From: DASVXQ01 sp036392615
Lineage (GTDB): Bacteria; Actinomycetota; CALGFH01
Direction of reading: 5' to 3'
DNA: 48,960 nt
Assembly: GCA_036392615.1 (NCBI GenBank)
Contig: DASVXQ010000507.1
Coordinates: 1-48,960, forward strand
Shown: one piece after another, positions 30,987-38,953 of the stretch
How positions within the stretch are numbered: the first letter of the stretch is position 1
Layout: each line of letters starts with the position of its first letter
Notes under the pieces: model-generated
Seen by the model: only the letters and a program-made list of their open reading frames with translations
Databases searched by the model: none
What the model was told of the DNA's origin: nothing
Translations under genes and position numbers: made by a program

Positions 30987-31013
30987 AGCGCCGTATCCAT
31001 GACCGGCACGCTC
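30986..31013. terminator. Hairpin between pseudokinase and MacB-like genes
   Basis: GAGCG-CCG (30986-30993) can pair with CGG-CA-CGCTC (31004-31013, CA bulged). The sequence shares CCTTAGAGC and ATCCATGACCG with the terminator at 25757-25810, suggesting a common element. It lies in the 40-base gap between convergent genes. Confidence 0.4.
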
Positions 31014-31026
31014 GACCCGCCGCCGC

Positions 31027-32211
31027 TCACTCGTAGCGGAGCGCGGCGATCGGCTGCATGCGCGCGGCCTTGCGGGCCGGATAGACGCCGAAGAACACGC
31101 CGACCGCCACGCTGACGCCGAAGGCGAGCGCCACCGACCAGCCGGTGACCGCCGCCGGCACCGGCGACAGCCGGCCGACCACCACCCCGATGGCGATCCC
31201 CAGCAGGATCCCGATCACCCCGCCGCTGACCGTCAGCGCGACCGCCTCCAGCAGGAACTGCCGCAGCACGTCGCGGGTGCGCGCGCCGACGGCCTTGCGC
31301 AGCCCGATCTCGCGGGTCCGCTCGGACACGCTGACCAGCATGATGTTCATCACCCCGACGCCGCCGACCAGCAGCGAGATGCCGGCGATCGAGGCCAGCA
31401 CGATGGTGAGGATCGACAGCACCCGGCCGATCACCCCCAGAATGTCGCCCTGGGTGAGCACCTGGAAGTCCTGCTCCGGATGGGAGCGGGTCACCACCTC
31501 GCGGATGATGCGCTGCTCCTCGGGGATGTCGCCCGGCGAGATCGCCTTGACCGCGATGCCGTCCACCCGGCTCACCCCGAACAGCCGTTGCGCCGCGGTC
31601 ACCGGCACGAACGCCTCGGTGTTGCGGTCGACGCCCAGGGTGGTGCCGACACGGCTCAGCACGCCGACCACGCGGAAGCGCACGCCGCCGATGGTGACGA
31701 ACTTGCCCAGCGGGTCGCGGCCCGGGAACAGCAGGTCGGCCGGGTCGGCGCCGAGCACCACCACCCGGCGCCGCACGGTCACGTCGGCGGCGCTGAAGAA
31801 GGTGCCGCGCGCCACCGTGCGGTCGAACACCAGCGGGATGGTCTCGTTGGTGCCGTTCAGGTTCACCTGCGCGCGGCGCGGCCCGACCCTGGCCAGCTCG
31901 CCGGAGGCCACCGTGGCGGCGACCCGGTCCGGGTCGCCGACGGCGTCGCCGATGCGGCGCACGTCCTCGAGCGTCAGGCGCGACAGCGAGGGCGCCGAGC
32001 CGATCGAGAAGTCGCCCGGCGCCACGAACAGGATGTTGGACCCCAGCGACTCGATCCCGGAGGTGACCTCGTTGCGCGCGCCGCTGCCGATGGCCACCAG
32101 CAGCACCACGCTGGTCACGCCGATCACCACCCCGAGCATGGTGAGGCCCGAGCGCAGCCGGTTGGCGCGCAGCGCCTCCCAGGCGAGCCGGAGCGCCTCG
32201 GCGAACCTCAC
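31027..32211 (-). CDS. MacB-like ABC permease (FtsX/MacB_PCD type)
   Basis: The 394-residue protein has an N-terminal helix (near 21-42), a large extracytoplasmic MacB_PCD-like domain (about 45-260), and three C-terminal helices. It carries the typical S-E-R-T-R-E-I-G-L-R-K-A-V-G-A-R motif and ends A-L-R-Y-E. Such permeases act mechanically to push substrates out with a membrane-fusion partner. The start is GTG, overlapping the ATPase stop by 4 bases. In this presumably single-membrane host the cargo could be a peptide, lipid or antibiotic. Confidence 0.93.
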   Translation of the reverse strand: MRFAEALRLAWEALRANRLRSGLTMLGVVIGVTSVVLLVAIGSGARNEVTSGIESLGSNILFVAPGDFSIGSAPSLSRLTLEDVRRIGDAVGDPDRVAATVASGELARVGPRRAQVNLNGTNETIPLVFDRTVARGTFFSAADVTVRRRVVVLGADPADLLFPGRDPLGKFVTIGGVRFRVVGVLSRVGTTLGVDRNTEAFVPVTAAQRLFGVSRVDGIAVKAISPGDIPEEQRIIREVVTRSHPEQDFQVLTQGDILGVIGRVLSILTIVLASIAGISLLVGGVGVMNIMLVSVSERTREIGLRKAVGARTRDVLRQFLLEAVALTVSGGVIGILLGIAIGVVVGRLSPVPAAVTGWSVALAFGVSVAVGVFFGVYPARKAARMQPIAALRYE

Positions 32212-32912
32212 CGGCCTGGCACCCCCTCCAGGCGGCCGTCGCGGACCAGCACGGTCCGGTCGAAGCGCCGCGCCACGCCGGCGTCGTGGGTGACCACCAC
32301 CACCGCCACGCCCCGCTCGGCGCGCAGCCGCGCCAGCAGCTCCAGCACCTCCTCGCCGGAGCGGGAGTCCAGGTTGCCGGTGGGCTCGTCGGCCAGCAGC
32401 ATGGCCGGCTCGGCCGCCAGCGCCCTGGCGATCGCCACACGCTGCTGCTCGCCGCCGGAGAGCTGCGACGGCCGGTGCTGCAGGCGGTGGCCGAGGCCGA
32501 CGCCCTCGAGCGCCTCGGTGGCCCGGCGGCGGCGCTCGGCCCGGCCGATCCCGCGGTAGACCAGCGGCAGGCCGACGTTGCCGAGCGCGCTGGTCCTCGG
32601 CAGCAGCTGGAAGTTCTGGAAGACGAAGCCGACCACCTGGTTGCGCACCCTGGCCAGCTCGTCGTCGGAGAGTCGCGTCACCTCGCGCCCCTCGAACTTG
32701 AGGCTCCCGCTGGTCGGCCGGTCGAGGCCGCCGAGCAGGCCGAGCAGGGTGGACTTGCCGGAGCCGCTGGGGCCCATGATCGCCAGCGAGTCCCCGCGGC
32801 CGACGGTGACGTCGATCCCGTCGAGCGCGCGGACCTCGACACCCTCCATGCGGTAGACCTTGGTGAGCTCCCGGCCCTCCACCACCGGGAGGCCGTCGAC
32901 GGCCGCCACCAC
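32208..32912 (-). CDS. MacB/LolD-type ABC ATPase
   Basis: The 234-residue ATPase has Walker A G-P-S-G-S-G-K-S-T, Q-loop F-V-F-Q-N-F-Q-L-L-P, signature L-S-G-G-E-Q-Q-R, Walker B L-L-A-D-E-P-T-G-N-L-D and a switch His in V-V-T-H-D. It is the central gene of a three-gene exporter operon and begins with GTG 2 bases after the fusion-protein stop. Confidence 0.95.
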   Translation of the reverse strand: MVAAVDGLPVVEGRELTKVYRMEGVEVRALDGIDVTVGRGDSLAIMGPSGSGKSTLLGLLGGLDRPTSGSLKFEGREVTRLSDDELARVRNQVVGFVFQNFQLLPRTSALGNVGLPLVYRGIGRAERRRRATEALEGVGLGHRLQHRPSQLSGGEQQRVAIARALAAEPAMLLADEPTGNLDSRSGEEVLELLARLRAERGVAVVVVTHDAGVARRFDRTVLVRDGRLEGVPGR

Positions 32913-32914
32913 GC

Positions 32915-34309
32915 TCAGCCCCCGGGCCAGCGCTCGCCGTCGTGGAGCCGCTCGGCGCCGCGGCTGACCACCCGCTCGCCCTGGCGCAGCCCGGCGGCGA
33001 TCGCCGCGCGGTCCTCGCCGTCGACCGAGACCCGCACGTCCCGCAGGTGGACCTTGCCGCCCTCGATGACGAACACGGCCTGCTCGCCGCGGTCGCGGCC
33101 GACCAGCGCGGAGCCCGGCACCGAGAGCGCGGCGCGCGCCTGCCGGACCTGGATGTCGGCGGTGGCGGTCATGCCCACCCGCGGGGACGGCCCGCCGTCG
33201 TCCCGCGCCAGCGCCAGGTCGACCTCGTAGGTGACCCCGCCGCTGGCCGACTGGCCGGAGGAGGGCGCCACCGCGACCCGCCGGACCCTGGCGCCGAAGC
33301 TGGCGCCGGGGAAGGCGTCCAGCTGGACGTCGGCGGGCTGGCCGACCTTGACCAGCGCGATGTCGGTCTCGTCGACCTCGCTGGCGACCTGGAGGTGGCT
33401 GACGTCGAACACGGTCGCCACCGTCTGGCCGGCGCGCAGCTGGTCACCGGCCCGCAGCGGCGGCCCGCTGCCGCCGCCCTGCCCGCCGTTCCCGCCGGCC
33501 AGGCCCTGCACCGCCTGCTGCGCGCTCTCCGGGAGCTGGGAGAGGTCGGGGAGCTGCACGCCGCTCTGGCCGCCCATGCCTCCGCGGCCGAGCTGGACCG
33601 TGCCGGCGATGGGCGCGCGCAAGGTGAGCTGCGCCTTCTGGTCCATGGCGAGGTCGAGGGCGAGCTGCGCCTGGCCGCGCTGGGCGGCGGTCGCCGAGCC
33701 GAGTGCGTCGCGCAGCGCGTTGGTCTGCTGGTCGACCGCGGCGACCGCCAGGTCGGCCGCCTGGTTGGCGCGCCGCTGGCCGTCGGCAACCTGCCGCTCG
33801 GCACGGTCGAGCCGGGCGGCGACCTGGGCGCGCTGCCGCGGCGGCAGCACCGCCAGGGCCGAGCGCAGCGCGCGCAGCAGCGCCTCCGAGGTGGTGCTGA
33901 GCTGCCGCTGGACCTGCTGGATCGCCGCCACCGCCGAGGCGACCGGCACGTTGGGCACCAGCCCGTCGAGCGCCGAGGCCGAGCTCAGCGCCGACTGCGC
34001 CTGGCGGATCGAGTCGTCCACCTGGCTGGAGGAGAGCTGGGCGACCAGCTGGCCGCGCCGCACCCGCTGCCCGTCGCGCACCCGCAGGTCCTGGATCTTG
34101 GCGGCGGCCGGGGCGTTGAGGTCGGCCTGGGCGGCCGCCTGCACCGCGCCGGGGGCGCTGACCCGTTCAACCACGTCGGCGGTGCGGGCCACGTCGGCCG
34201 CGAAGCGGCGGTCCGGCCCCGAGCCGCACGCGGCCAGCAGCAGCACGGCGACCAGCAGCACCCCGCCCGCCCCGGTCGCCAGCCGGGCCCAGCCCCGTCT
34301 GACCCGCAT
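32915..34309 (-). CDS. HlyD/MacA-like membrane-fusion lipoprotein
   Basis: The 464-residue protein has a lipoprotein signal (L-L-L-A-A-C28-G), a split lipoyl/biotinyl-like domain, a long alanine/glutamine-rich helical hairpin (about 85-235), and C-terminal beta-barrel strands. It begins the operon with the ATPase and the MacB-like permease. ATG 34309 has GAGAGG upstream, and the lipobox follows directly. A Gly-rich insertion (about 245-295) interrupts the barrel and is unusual. It is anchored outside the membrane by the lipid. Confidence 0.9.
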   Translation of the reverse strand: MRVRRGWARLATGAGGVLLVAVLLLAACGSGPDRRFAADVARTADVVERVSAPGAVQAAAQADLNAPAAAKIQDLRVRDGQRVRRGQLVAQLSSSQVDDSIRQAQSALSSASALDGLVPNVPVASAVAAIQQVQRQLSTTSEALLRALRSALAVLPPRQRAQVAARLDRAERQVADGQRRANQAADLAVAAVDQQTNALRDALGSATAAQRGQAQLALDLAMDQKAQLTLRAPIAGTVQLGRGGMGGQSGVQLPDLSQLPESAQQAVQGLAGGNGGQGGGSGPPLRAGDQLRAGQTVATVFDVSHLQVASEVDETDIALVKVGQPADVQLDAFPGASFGARVRRVAVAPSSGQSASGGVTYEVDLALARDDGGPSPRVGMTATADIQVRQARAALSVPGSALVGRDRGEQAVFVIEGGKVHLRDVRVSVDGEDRAAIAAGLRQGERVVSRGAERLHDGERWPGG

Positions 34310-34375
34310 CCGGCAACCTCTCACACCTCGTGCCAAGACCACCGGGTCAGCATAGATGGCAAGGACGAGTTGTGT

Positions 34376-34433
34376 GGGGCGCAGCGAAGCGGAGCCGCGG
34401 GGGTTCGGGGGGCGCAGCGAAGCGGAGCCCCCC
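34376..34433 (-). terminator. Duplicated terminator-like repeat after the proline dehydrogenase gene
   Basis: A 21-bp sequence ending in GCAGCGAAGCGGAGCC occurs twice (34376-34396 and 34409-34429), 33 bases apart. The second copy forms a hairpin: GGGGGGC (34407-34413) pairs with GCCCCCC (34427-34433) around a 13-base loop. It lies about 36 bases beyond the gene's stop on its strand and before the fusion-lipoprotein gene. Confidence 0.55.
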
Positions 34434-34468
34434 GATCAACAGAGGCACCGCGGTGGCGACCGGGAGCC

Positions 34469-35380
34469 TTAACGCTTCAGCAGGTTGCTGAGGAAGAAAT
34501 AGAGGTTGGCGGGGCGTTCGGCGAGGCGGCGCATGAAGTAGGGATACCACTGGTCGCCGTAGGGGACGTAGACGCGCAGCCGGTAGCCTTCGGCGACCAC
34601 CTGGGCCTGGAGGTCGCGCCGGACCCCGTGCAGCATCTGGAACTCGAAGGTCGAGCGGTCGCGCCGGTAGGCGGCCACCAGCGCCTTGGTCCGCGCCACC
34701 AGCGCCTCGTCGTGGGTGGCCACCATTGGGTACGGGTTGTCCCGGATGAGCACCTCCAGCAGCCGGGCGTAGGCCGCGTCCACGTCGGCCTTGCGCTGGA
34801 TGGCGACCTCGGGCGGCTCCTGGTAGGCCCCCTTGACGAGCCGCACGGGGACGCCGAGGTCGTCCAGCCGGGCCAGGTCGTCCGGGGTGCGGTGCAGGTA
34901 GGCCTGGAGGCAGACGCCGACGTCGTCGTAGGACTCCTGGAGCGAGGCGACCAGGTCGAGCGTGCGGTTGACGTAGCCGGCCGACTCCATGTCCACGCCC
35001 ACCATCGCGCCGACCTCCTTGCCGCGGGCGGCGACCTTGGCGGCCTCCTCGGCGGCGAGGTCCGCGCCGAGGTCCAGCCCGAGCGCGGTCAGCTTGATGG
35101 AGATGTTGGCGTCCAGGCGCTCGTCCTGGATCCGGTCGAGCGCCGCCAGGTAGGCCGCGGCGGCGGCGCGCGCCTGCTGGTGCGACTCGGTGTTCTCACC
35201 GAGATGGTCGAGCGCCACCGAGATGCCGGCGGCGTTCAGCTCACGGATGGTCGTTTCGGCGTCGTCCAGCCGATCGCCGGCGATGAACCGGCGAGCCACG
35301 CGCCAGGCGACCGGGTTGGAGGTCACCTGCCGCTTCAGCGTGGGCGACGCGGCGGCCTTCAGCAGCGTTGCCTTGAGCAC
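34469..35380 (-). CDS. Proline dehydrogenase (monofunctional)
   Basis: This FAD enzyme oxidises proline to pyrroline-5-carboxylate. The 303 residues show the PutA/PRODH barrel pattern: I-A-L/V-A-L-D-H-L-G-E, K-L-T-A-L-G, V-R-L-V-K-G-A-Y, P-M-V-A-T-H-D, and F-E-F-Q-M-L-H-G-V-R then R-V-Y-V-P-Y-G-x-Q-W-Y-P-Y-F-M-R-R-L-A-E-R-P-A-N. The pyrroline-5-carboxylate dehydrogenase partner is not in the window. Start GTG 35380 has a GAGGTGG upstream; the frame continues further up without good context. Confidence 0.94.
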   Translation of the reverse strand: MLKATLLKAAASPTLKRQVTSNPVAWRVARRFIAGDRLDDAETTIRELNAAGISVALDHLGENTESHQQARAAAAAYLAALDRIQDERLDANISIKLTALGLDLGADLAAEEAAKVAARGKEVGAMVGVDMESAGYVNRTLDLVASLQESYDDVGVCLQAYLHRTPDDLARLDDLGVPVRLVKGAYQEPPEVAIQRKADVDAAYARLLEVLIRDNPYPMVATHDEALVARTKALVAAYRRDRSTFEFQMLHGVRRDLQAQVVAEGYRLRVYVPYGDQWYPYFMRRLAERPANLYFFLSNLLKR

Positions 35381-35473
35381 GCCCCACCTCGCTTTGCGGG
35401 AGCACCGTGGACGGCCGCCCTTGTGGGGAGGCCGCCGGACCCTCGTTGGCCCGTCTCGAGTATGGCATGCGCA

Positions 35474-35489
35474 TCCCGAAGGCTCGGGA
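35474..35489 (-). terminator. Hairpin downstream of the DHA2 transporter gene
   Basis: TCCCGA, AGGC, TCGGGA forms a perfect 6-bp stem 9 bases after the transporter stop. No T-tract follows on the minus strand, so termination strength is uncertain. Confidence 0.35.
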
Positions 35490-35498
35490 AACCGAACG

Positions 35499-37115
35499 CT
35501 ACCTGGGGGCCGATCCCGGTTGCACCGTGGGGATGCGCCGCGCAAAGAAGAGCGCGAGCAGCGCGACCGCGGCGAGCGCGACCAGGGCGGCGCGAAGACC
35601 GTCGAGCCGTGCCTGCTGGTTGACGTCCACGATCGCCGTCGAGGCGTCCTGACTCACACCTGCCCCCTCGAGTGCTGCCGTCAGATCGGCGTCCGAGATG
35701 AAGGGCACGCCGCCAGCGAGCTTGACGTTCGCCTGGGACTTCACCGACGCGGGGACGGCGGGGTTCTGCTCGATGCCCTGCAGGAACGACGCGGTCAGCC
35801 CGGCGATCAGGATGGAGCCGGCCAGCGCCGTGCCGATCGAGGCGCCCAGGTTCGTCCCGGTGTTCTGCAGTCCACCAACCTCGGGGCTCTGGTCGTCGGG
35901 GACCGCCGACACGGTCACGCTGCCGAGCTGGGAAGCGAGGGCGCCGATCCCGAGGCCAGCCAGCAGCAGCGGGACGGTGACGATCTCGGCGCCGGCGGAC
36001 GGGTCGATGCTCGCGAACAGGACGACGATGCCGGCGAGCAGGGAAAGGAGCCCGAGCCGCACCACCAGCCGGGGCGAGACGTTCGGGAGAAGCCGCGGGA
36101 TACCGGCGGCGGCCAACAGGAGAGTGAGCGACAGCGGCAGGATTCTGACGCCGGTCTTGATCGCCGACAGGCCCAGCGCGATGGACAGGTAGAGCGGGAT
36201 GATGAAGAACAATCCCGCCTGGACCAGGAACTGAAAGAAGAACAGCAGCAGCCCGCCGGTGAGCTGGTGGTTGGCGAACAGCTCCGGCCGCACCAGGGGC
36301 TCGGATCCCGCGGCCTCGCGCCGCCGCTCCCAGCCCAGGAACAGCCAGACCACCAGGGCGCCACCAAGGACGAGCCAGACCACCGGCGACACCCCGAGCA
36401 GCTTGGGTCCATCCGGCCTGGCCTTCACCCATCCCCACTCGCTGGACCGCAGGATCCCGAAGACCGCCAGGCCGAGGCCGGTCGCCGAGAGGAACGTGCC
36501 GACCAGGTCGAGTCTCGCCCGGCTCTGGAGTGGTGCGTCCTGGACGTGGCGGGCGAACGCGAGGATCGCCAGCACCAGGAGCACCTCGCCGACGAACACC
36601 CACCGCCACGAGAAGTAGGTGGTCGCAAAGCCGCCGATCAGGGGGCCGACAGCGATCGCGATCGCACCGGCCGCCATCACCAGCCCGTAGGCGCGCGGAC
36701 GACCGCGCGGTGGGAAGTTGCCGGCGACCAGCGCCACGATGGCTGGCATGATGAGCGCCGCGCCGACGCCCTCGAGGAACGACCAGCCGAGCACGAGGAT
36801 CGCGAGGGTGGGTGCCAGCGCCGTGGTCAGTGAGCCGGCTCCGTAGATCAGGCACCCGATCGCGAAGGCGCGTCTCCGGCCGATGATCCCGCCGACCTTC
36901 CCGCCGGTCACCATGAACATCGCCATGACCAGCGTGTACAGGGTGATCGCCGTCTGGATGCCGGTGACCGTGGTCCCAACGTCCTTGGCCACCGTCGCGA
37001 TCGACACGTTCATCACCGAGCTGTCAAGCGTCATCAGAAACTGCCCGGAGGACAGTGTGAGCAGGACCAGCCCGGTCCCCTGTCTGACGGGTGCCTGCGT
37101 CGCGTCGACGCTCAC
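35499..37115 (-). CDS. DHA2-family (14-helix) MFS drug transporter
   Basis: The 538-residue protein has about fourteen hydrophobic helices and the DHA2 hallmark L-D-S-S-V-M-N-V-S-I-A in helix 1, with G-G-K-V-G-G-I-I-G-R-R-R after helix 2. A soluble loop (about residues 455-500) precedes the last helix. Family members export drugs or lipids by proton antiport. The start is GTG. Codon use looks somewhat less GC-biased than its neighbours, which could indicate transfer, but this was not measured. It is isolated between hairpins and likely monocistronic. Confidence 0.9.
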   Translation of the reverse strand: MSVDATQAPVRQGTGLVLLTLSSGQFLMTLDSSVMNVSIATVAKDVGTTVTGIQTAITLYTLVMAMFMVTGGKVGGIIGRRRAFAIGCLIYGAGSLTTALAPTLAILVLGWSFLEGVGAALIMPAIVALVAGNFPPRGRPRAYGLVMAAGAIAIAVGPLIGGFATTYFSWRWVFVGEVLLVLAILAFARHVQDAPLQSRARLDLVGTFLSATGLGLAVFGILRSSEWGWVKARPDGPKLLGVSPVVWLVLGGALVVWLFLGWERRREAAGSEPLVRPELFANHQLTGGLLLFFFQFLVQAGLFFIIPLYLSIALGLSAIKTGVRILPLSLTLLLAAAGIPRLLPNVSPRLVVRLGLLSLLAGIVVLFASIDPSAGAEIVTVPLLLAGLGIGALASQLGSVTVSAVPDDQSPEVGGLQNTGTNLGASIGTALAGSILIAGLTASFLQGIEQNPAVPASVKSQANVKLAGGVPFISDADLTAALEGAGVSQDASTAIVDVNQQARLDGLRAALVALAAVALLALFFARRIPTVQPGSAPR

Positions 37116-37215
37116 GGCCCAAGCCTCGATCTCATCCCAACGCCATCTCCGGGCGGCTTGCCGGCATGCTCAGGGAGCTCTTCGCGAACATGGCATGCCT
37201 TGCCGGGCCCGCCGG

Positions 37216-37233
37216 CATCCCCCCGAGGGGATG
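37216..37233 (-). terminator. Hairpin downstream of the ppx gene
   Basis: CATCCCC, CCGA, GGGGATG gives a 7-bp stem and 4-base loop about 11 bases past the Ppx/GppA stop. No T-tract follows in that direction. Confidence 0.4.
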
Positions 37234-37244
37234 ATTTACCGCCG

Positions 37245-38810
37245 CTACACGACCTCGACGGGGACCAGCTCCAGGCGGCGCCGGAACTCCTTCTCGAACA
37301 GGTCGCCGCCCTGCTCGGCCGCCCAGACGTCGCGGTCGGGCAGGTCCCTGGCGCGCAGGTCGAGCCGGGTGACCCCGTCCTCCAGGTGCACCTCGACCTC
37401 CTGGACCACCTGGAAGTGGTCGGCGTCGAGCCCGTCGGCGATGCGCAGCAGCGCGGCCAGGCGCCGCACCAGCAGCCGCTCGCCCTCGGACAGCGCCTGG
37501 AAGTCGGGGTGGCGCTCGGACGGCAGCGCCTTGCGGTGGTAGCGGGCGACGTTGGCGATCACCGCCAGCTCCTCCTGCCCGAAGCCGTCGAGGTCGGCGT
37601 TGCGGATCAGGTACAGCGAGTGCTTGTGGTGGGCGGACTGCGCCACCGCGAAGCCGACGTCGTGCAGCAGGCTGGCGACCTCGAGCAGCTCGCGCTCGGC
37701 CGGCCCCAGCTCGTGCAGCTCGGTGGTCTGGTCGAACAGCGACAGGGCGAGCTTGGTCACCTGGCGGCTGTGGGGCTCGTCCCAGCCGTTGCGGCGGGCG
37801 AACTCCAGCACCGCGCGCCGCCGCGGGTCCTCCACCGGCTGGCCGTCCTGCCCGCCGTCGTGCTTGGCGAGGTAGTCGAGGATCACGCCCTCGCGCAGCG
37901 CCCACGGCGCCAGCACCAGCTCGCGCAGGCCGAACGCCTGCATCAGCAGGGCGGCCACCTGCGAGCCGGCGACCAGGGTGGCCGCCCGGAACTCGTCGAG
38001 CCGGGCGAGCTTGGCCCGCTCTTTCGTGCTGCTGGAGGCGATGTAGCCGGCCACCACGTTGAGCGCCTCGCGGGTCAGCACCGGGGCGGTCTGGCCGTCG
38101 ACCCCGGCGAAGCCGAAGGCGTGCGGCGGGGTCGGCGCCTCCGGCAGGGCGCGCGCGAACACCCCCAGGTTGCGGAAGGTCTTGGAGGTGGCGCAGACGA
38201 CCTCCCACGGCTGGTCGCGGACCCGCTCGGCCAGCGGACCGAGCACCGCCAGGGCGTGGACGCGCAGGGCGGCCAGCTCGTCCTCGCGTGGCGGGTCGGA
38301 GCGGAGGAACCGCCGGGTGAGCCGCGCGACGCCGAGCGGCAGGCTCTCGACCAGCTCGGGCCGGTCGCCCTCGCCGCCGGCCACCTCCAGGCTGCCGCCG
38401 CCGATGTCGACCACCAGCAGCCGCTTGGCGGAGAACGCCGTCCAGCGCCGGGTGGCGTAGTAGGTGAGCCGCGCCTCCTCGACGCCGGACAGCACGCCGA
38501 TCGACACGCCGGTGGCCTCGCGCACCCGGCCGAGCGCGTCGGCGCCGTTGCGGGCCTCGCGGATCGCCGAGGTGGCAAAGCCGACCAGCGCGTCGGCGTG
38601 GAGCCGGTCGGCGGCCTGCCGCTTCTGCTTGACGCTGGCGATCAGGCGGTCGACCGCCTGGTCGGGCAGGAAGCGCCCGGGGAAGGCCGCCTCCGCCAGG
38701 CGGAGGGTGTCGCGCTCCCGCGCCACCGGGACGAAGGTCCCATCCGGCTTCCCGTCCACCACCACCAGGTGCACGGTGTTGGAGCCCACGTCCAGCACGG
38801 CCAACCGCAC
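37245..38810 (-). CDS. ppx: Ppx/GppA phosphatase (exopolyphosphatase) with C-terminal HD domain
   Basis: The 521-residue enzyme probably hydrolyses polyphosphate or pppGpp. The N-terminal ASKHA domain has D-V-G-S-N-T-V-H-L (7-15), candidate catalytic Glu112 and V-V-D-I-G-G-G-S-L-E. The C-terminal half is an HD-type domain with His383-Asp384 (L-L-H-D-V-G). Length fits the long Ppx form. GTG 38810 has AAAGGGGG upstream and places D-V-G-S-N at the right distance; the frame opens far upstream with no homology. Its neighbours are phosphate genes, matching polyphosphate turnover. Confidence 0.93.
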   Translation of the reverse strand: MRLAVLDVGSNTVHLVVVDGKPDGTFVPVARERDTLRLAEAAFPGRFLPDQAVDRLIASVKQKRQAADRLHADALVGFATSAIREARNGADALGRVREATGVSIGVLSGVEEARLTYYATRRWTAFSAKRLLVVDIGGGSLEVAGGEGDRPELVESLPLGVARLTRRFLRSDPPREDELAALRVHALAVLGPLAERVRDQPWEVVCATSKTFRNLGVFARALPEAPTPPHAFGFAGVDGQTAPVLTREALNVVAGYIASSSTKERAKLARLDEFRAATLVAGSQVAALLMQAFGLRELVLAPWALREGVILDYLAKHDGGQDGQPVEDPRRRAVLEFARRNGWDEPHSRQVTKLALSLFDQTTELHELGPAERELLEVASLLHDVGFAVAQSAHHKHSLYLIRNADLDGFGQEELAVIANVARYHRKALPSERHPDFQALSEGERLLVRRLAALLRIADGLDADHFQVVQEVEVHLEDGVTRLDLRARDLPDRDVWAAEQGGDLFEKEFRRRLELVPVEVV

Positions 38811-38953
38811 CGCCGTGCCCCCTTTCGCCCGATCGGGTGCCTTCTTCGGTGCTGATGGTACCGACGGAACCCCGCCGGTAAGCTCGCGGGCACGCCCGAA
38901 TTTGCCCAGCGCCGGGGGCTCCGCGCTCCCGCCCGAACCCGGAGGTGGTCCGG

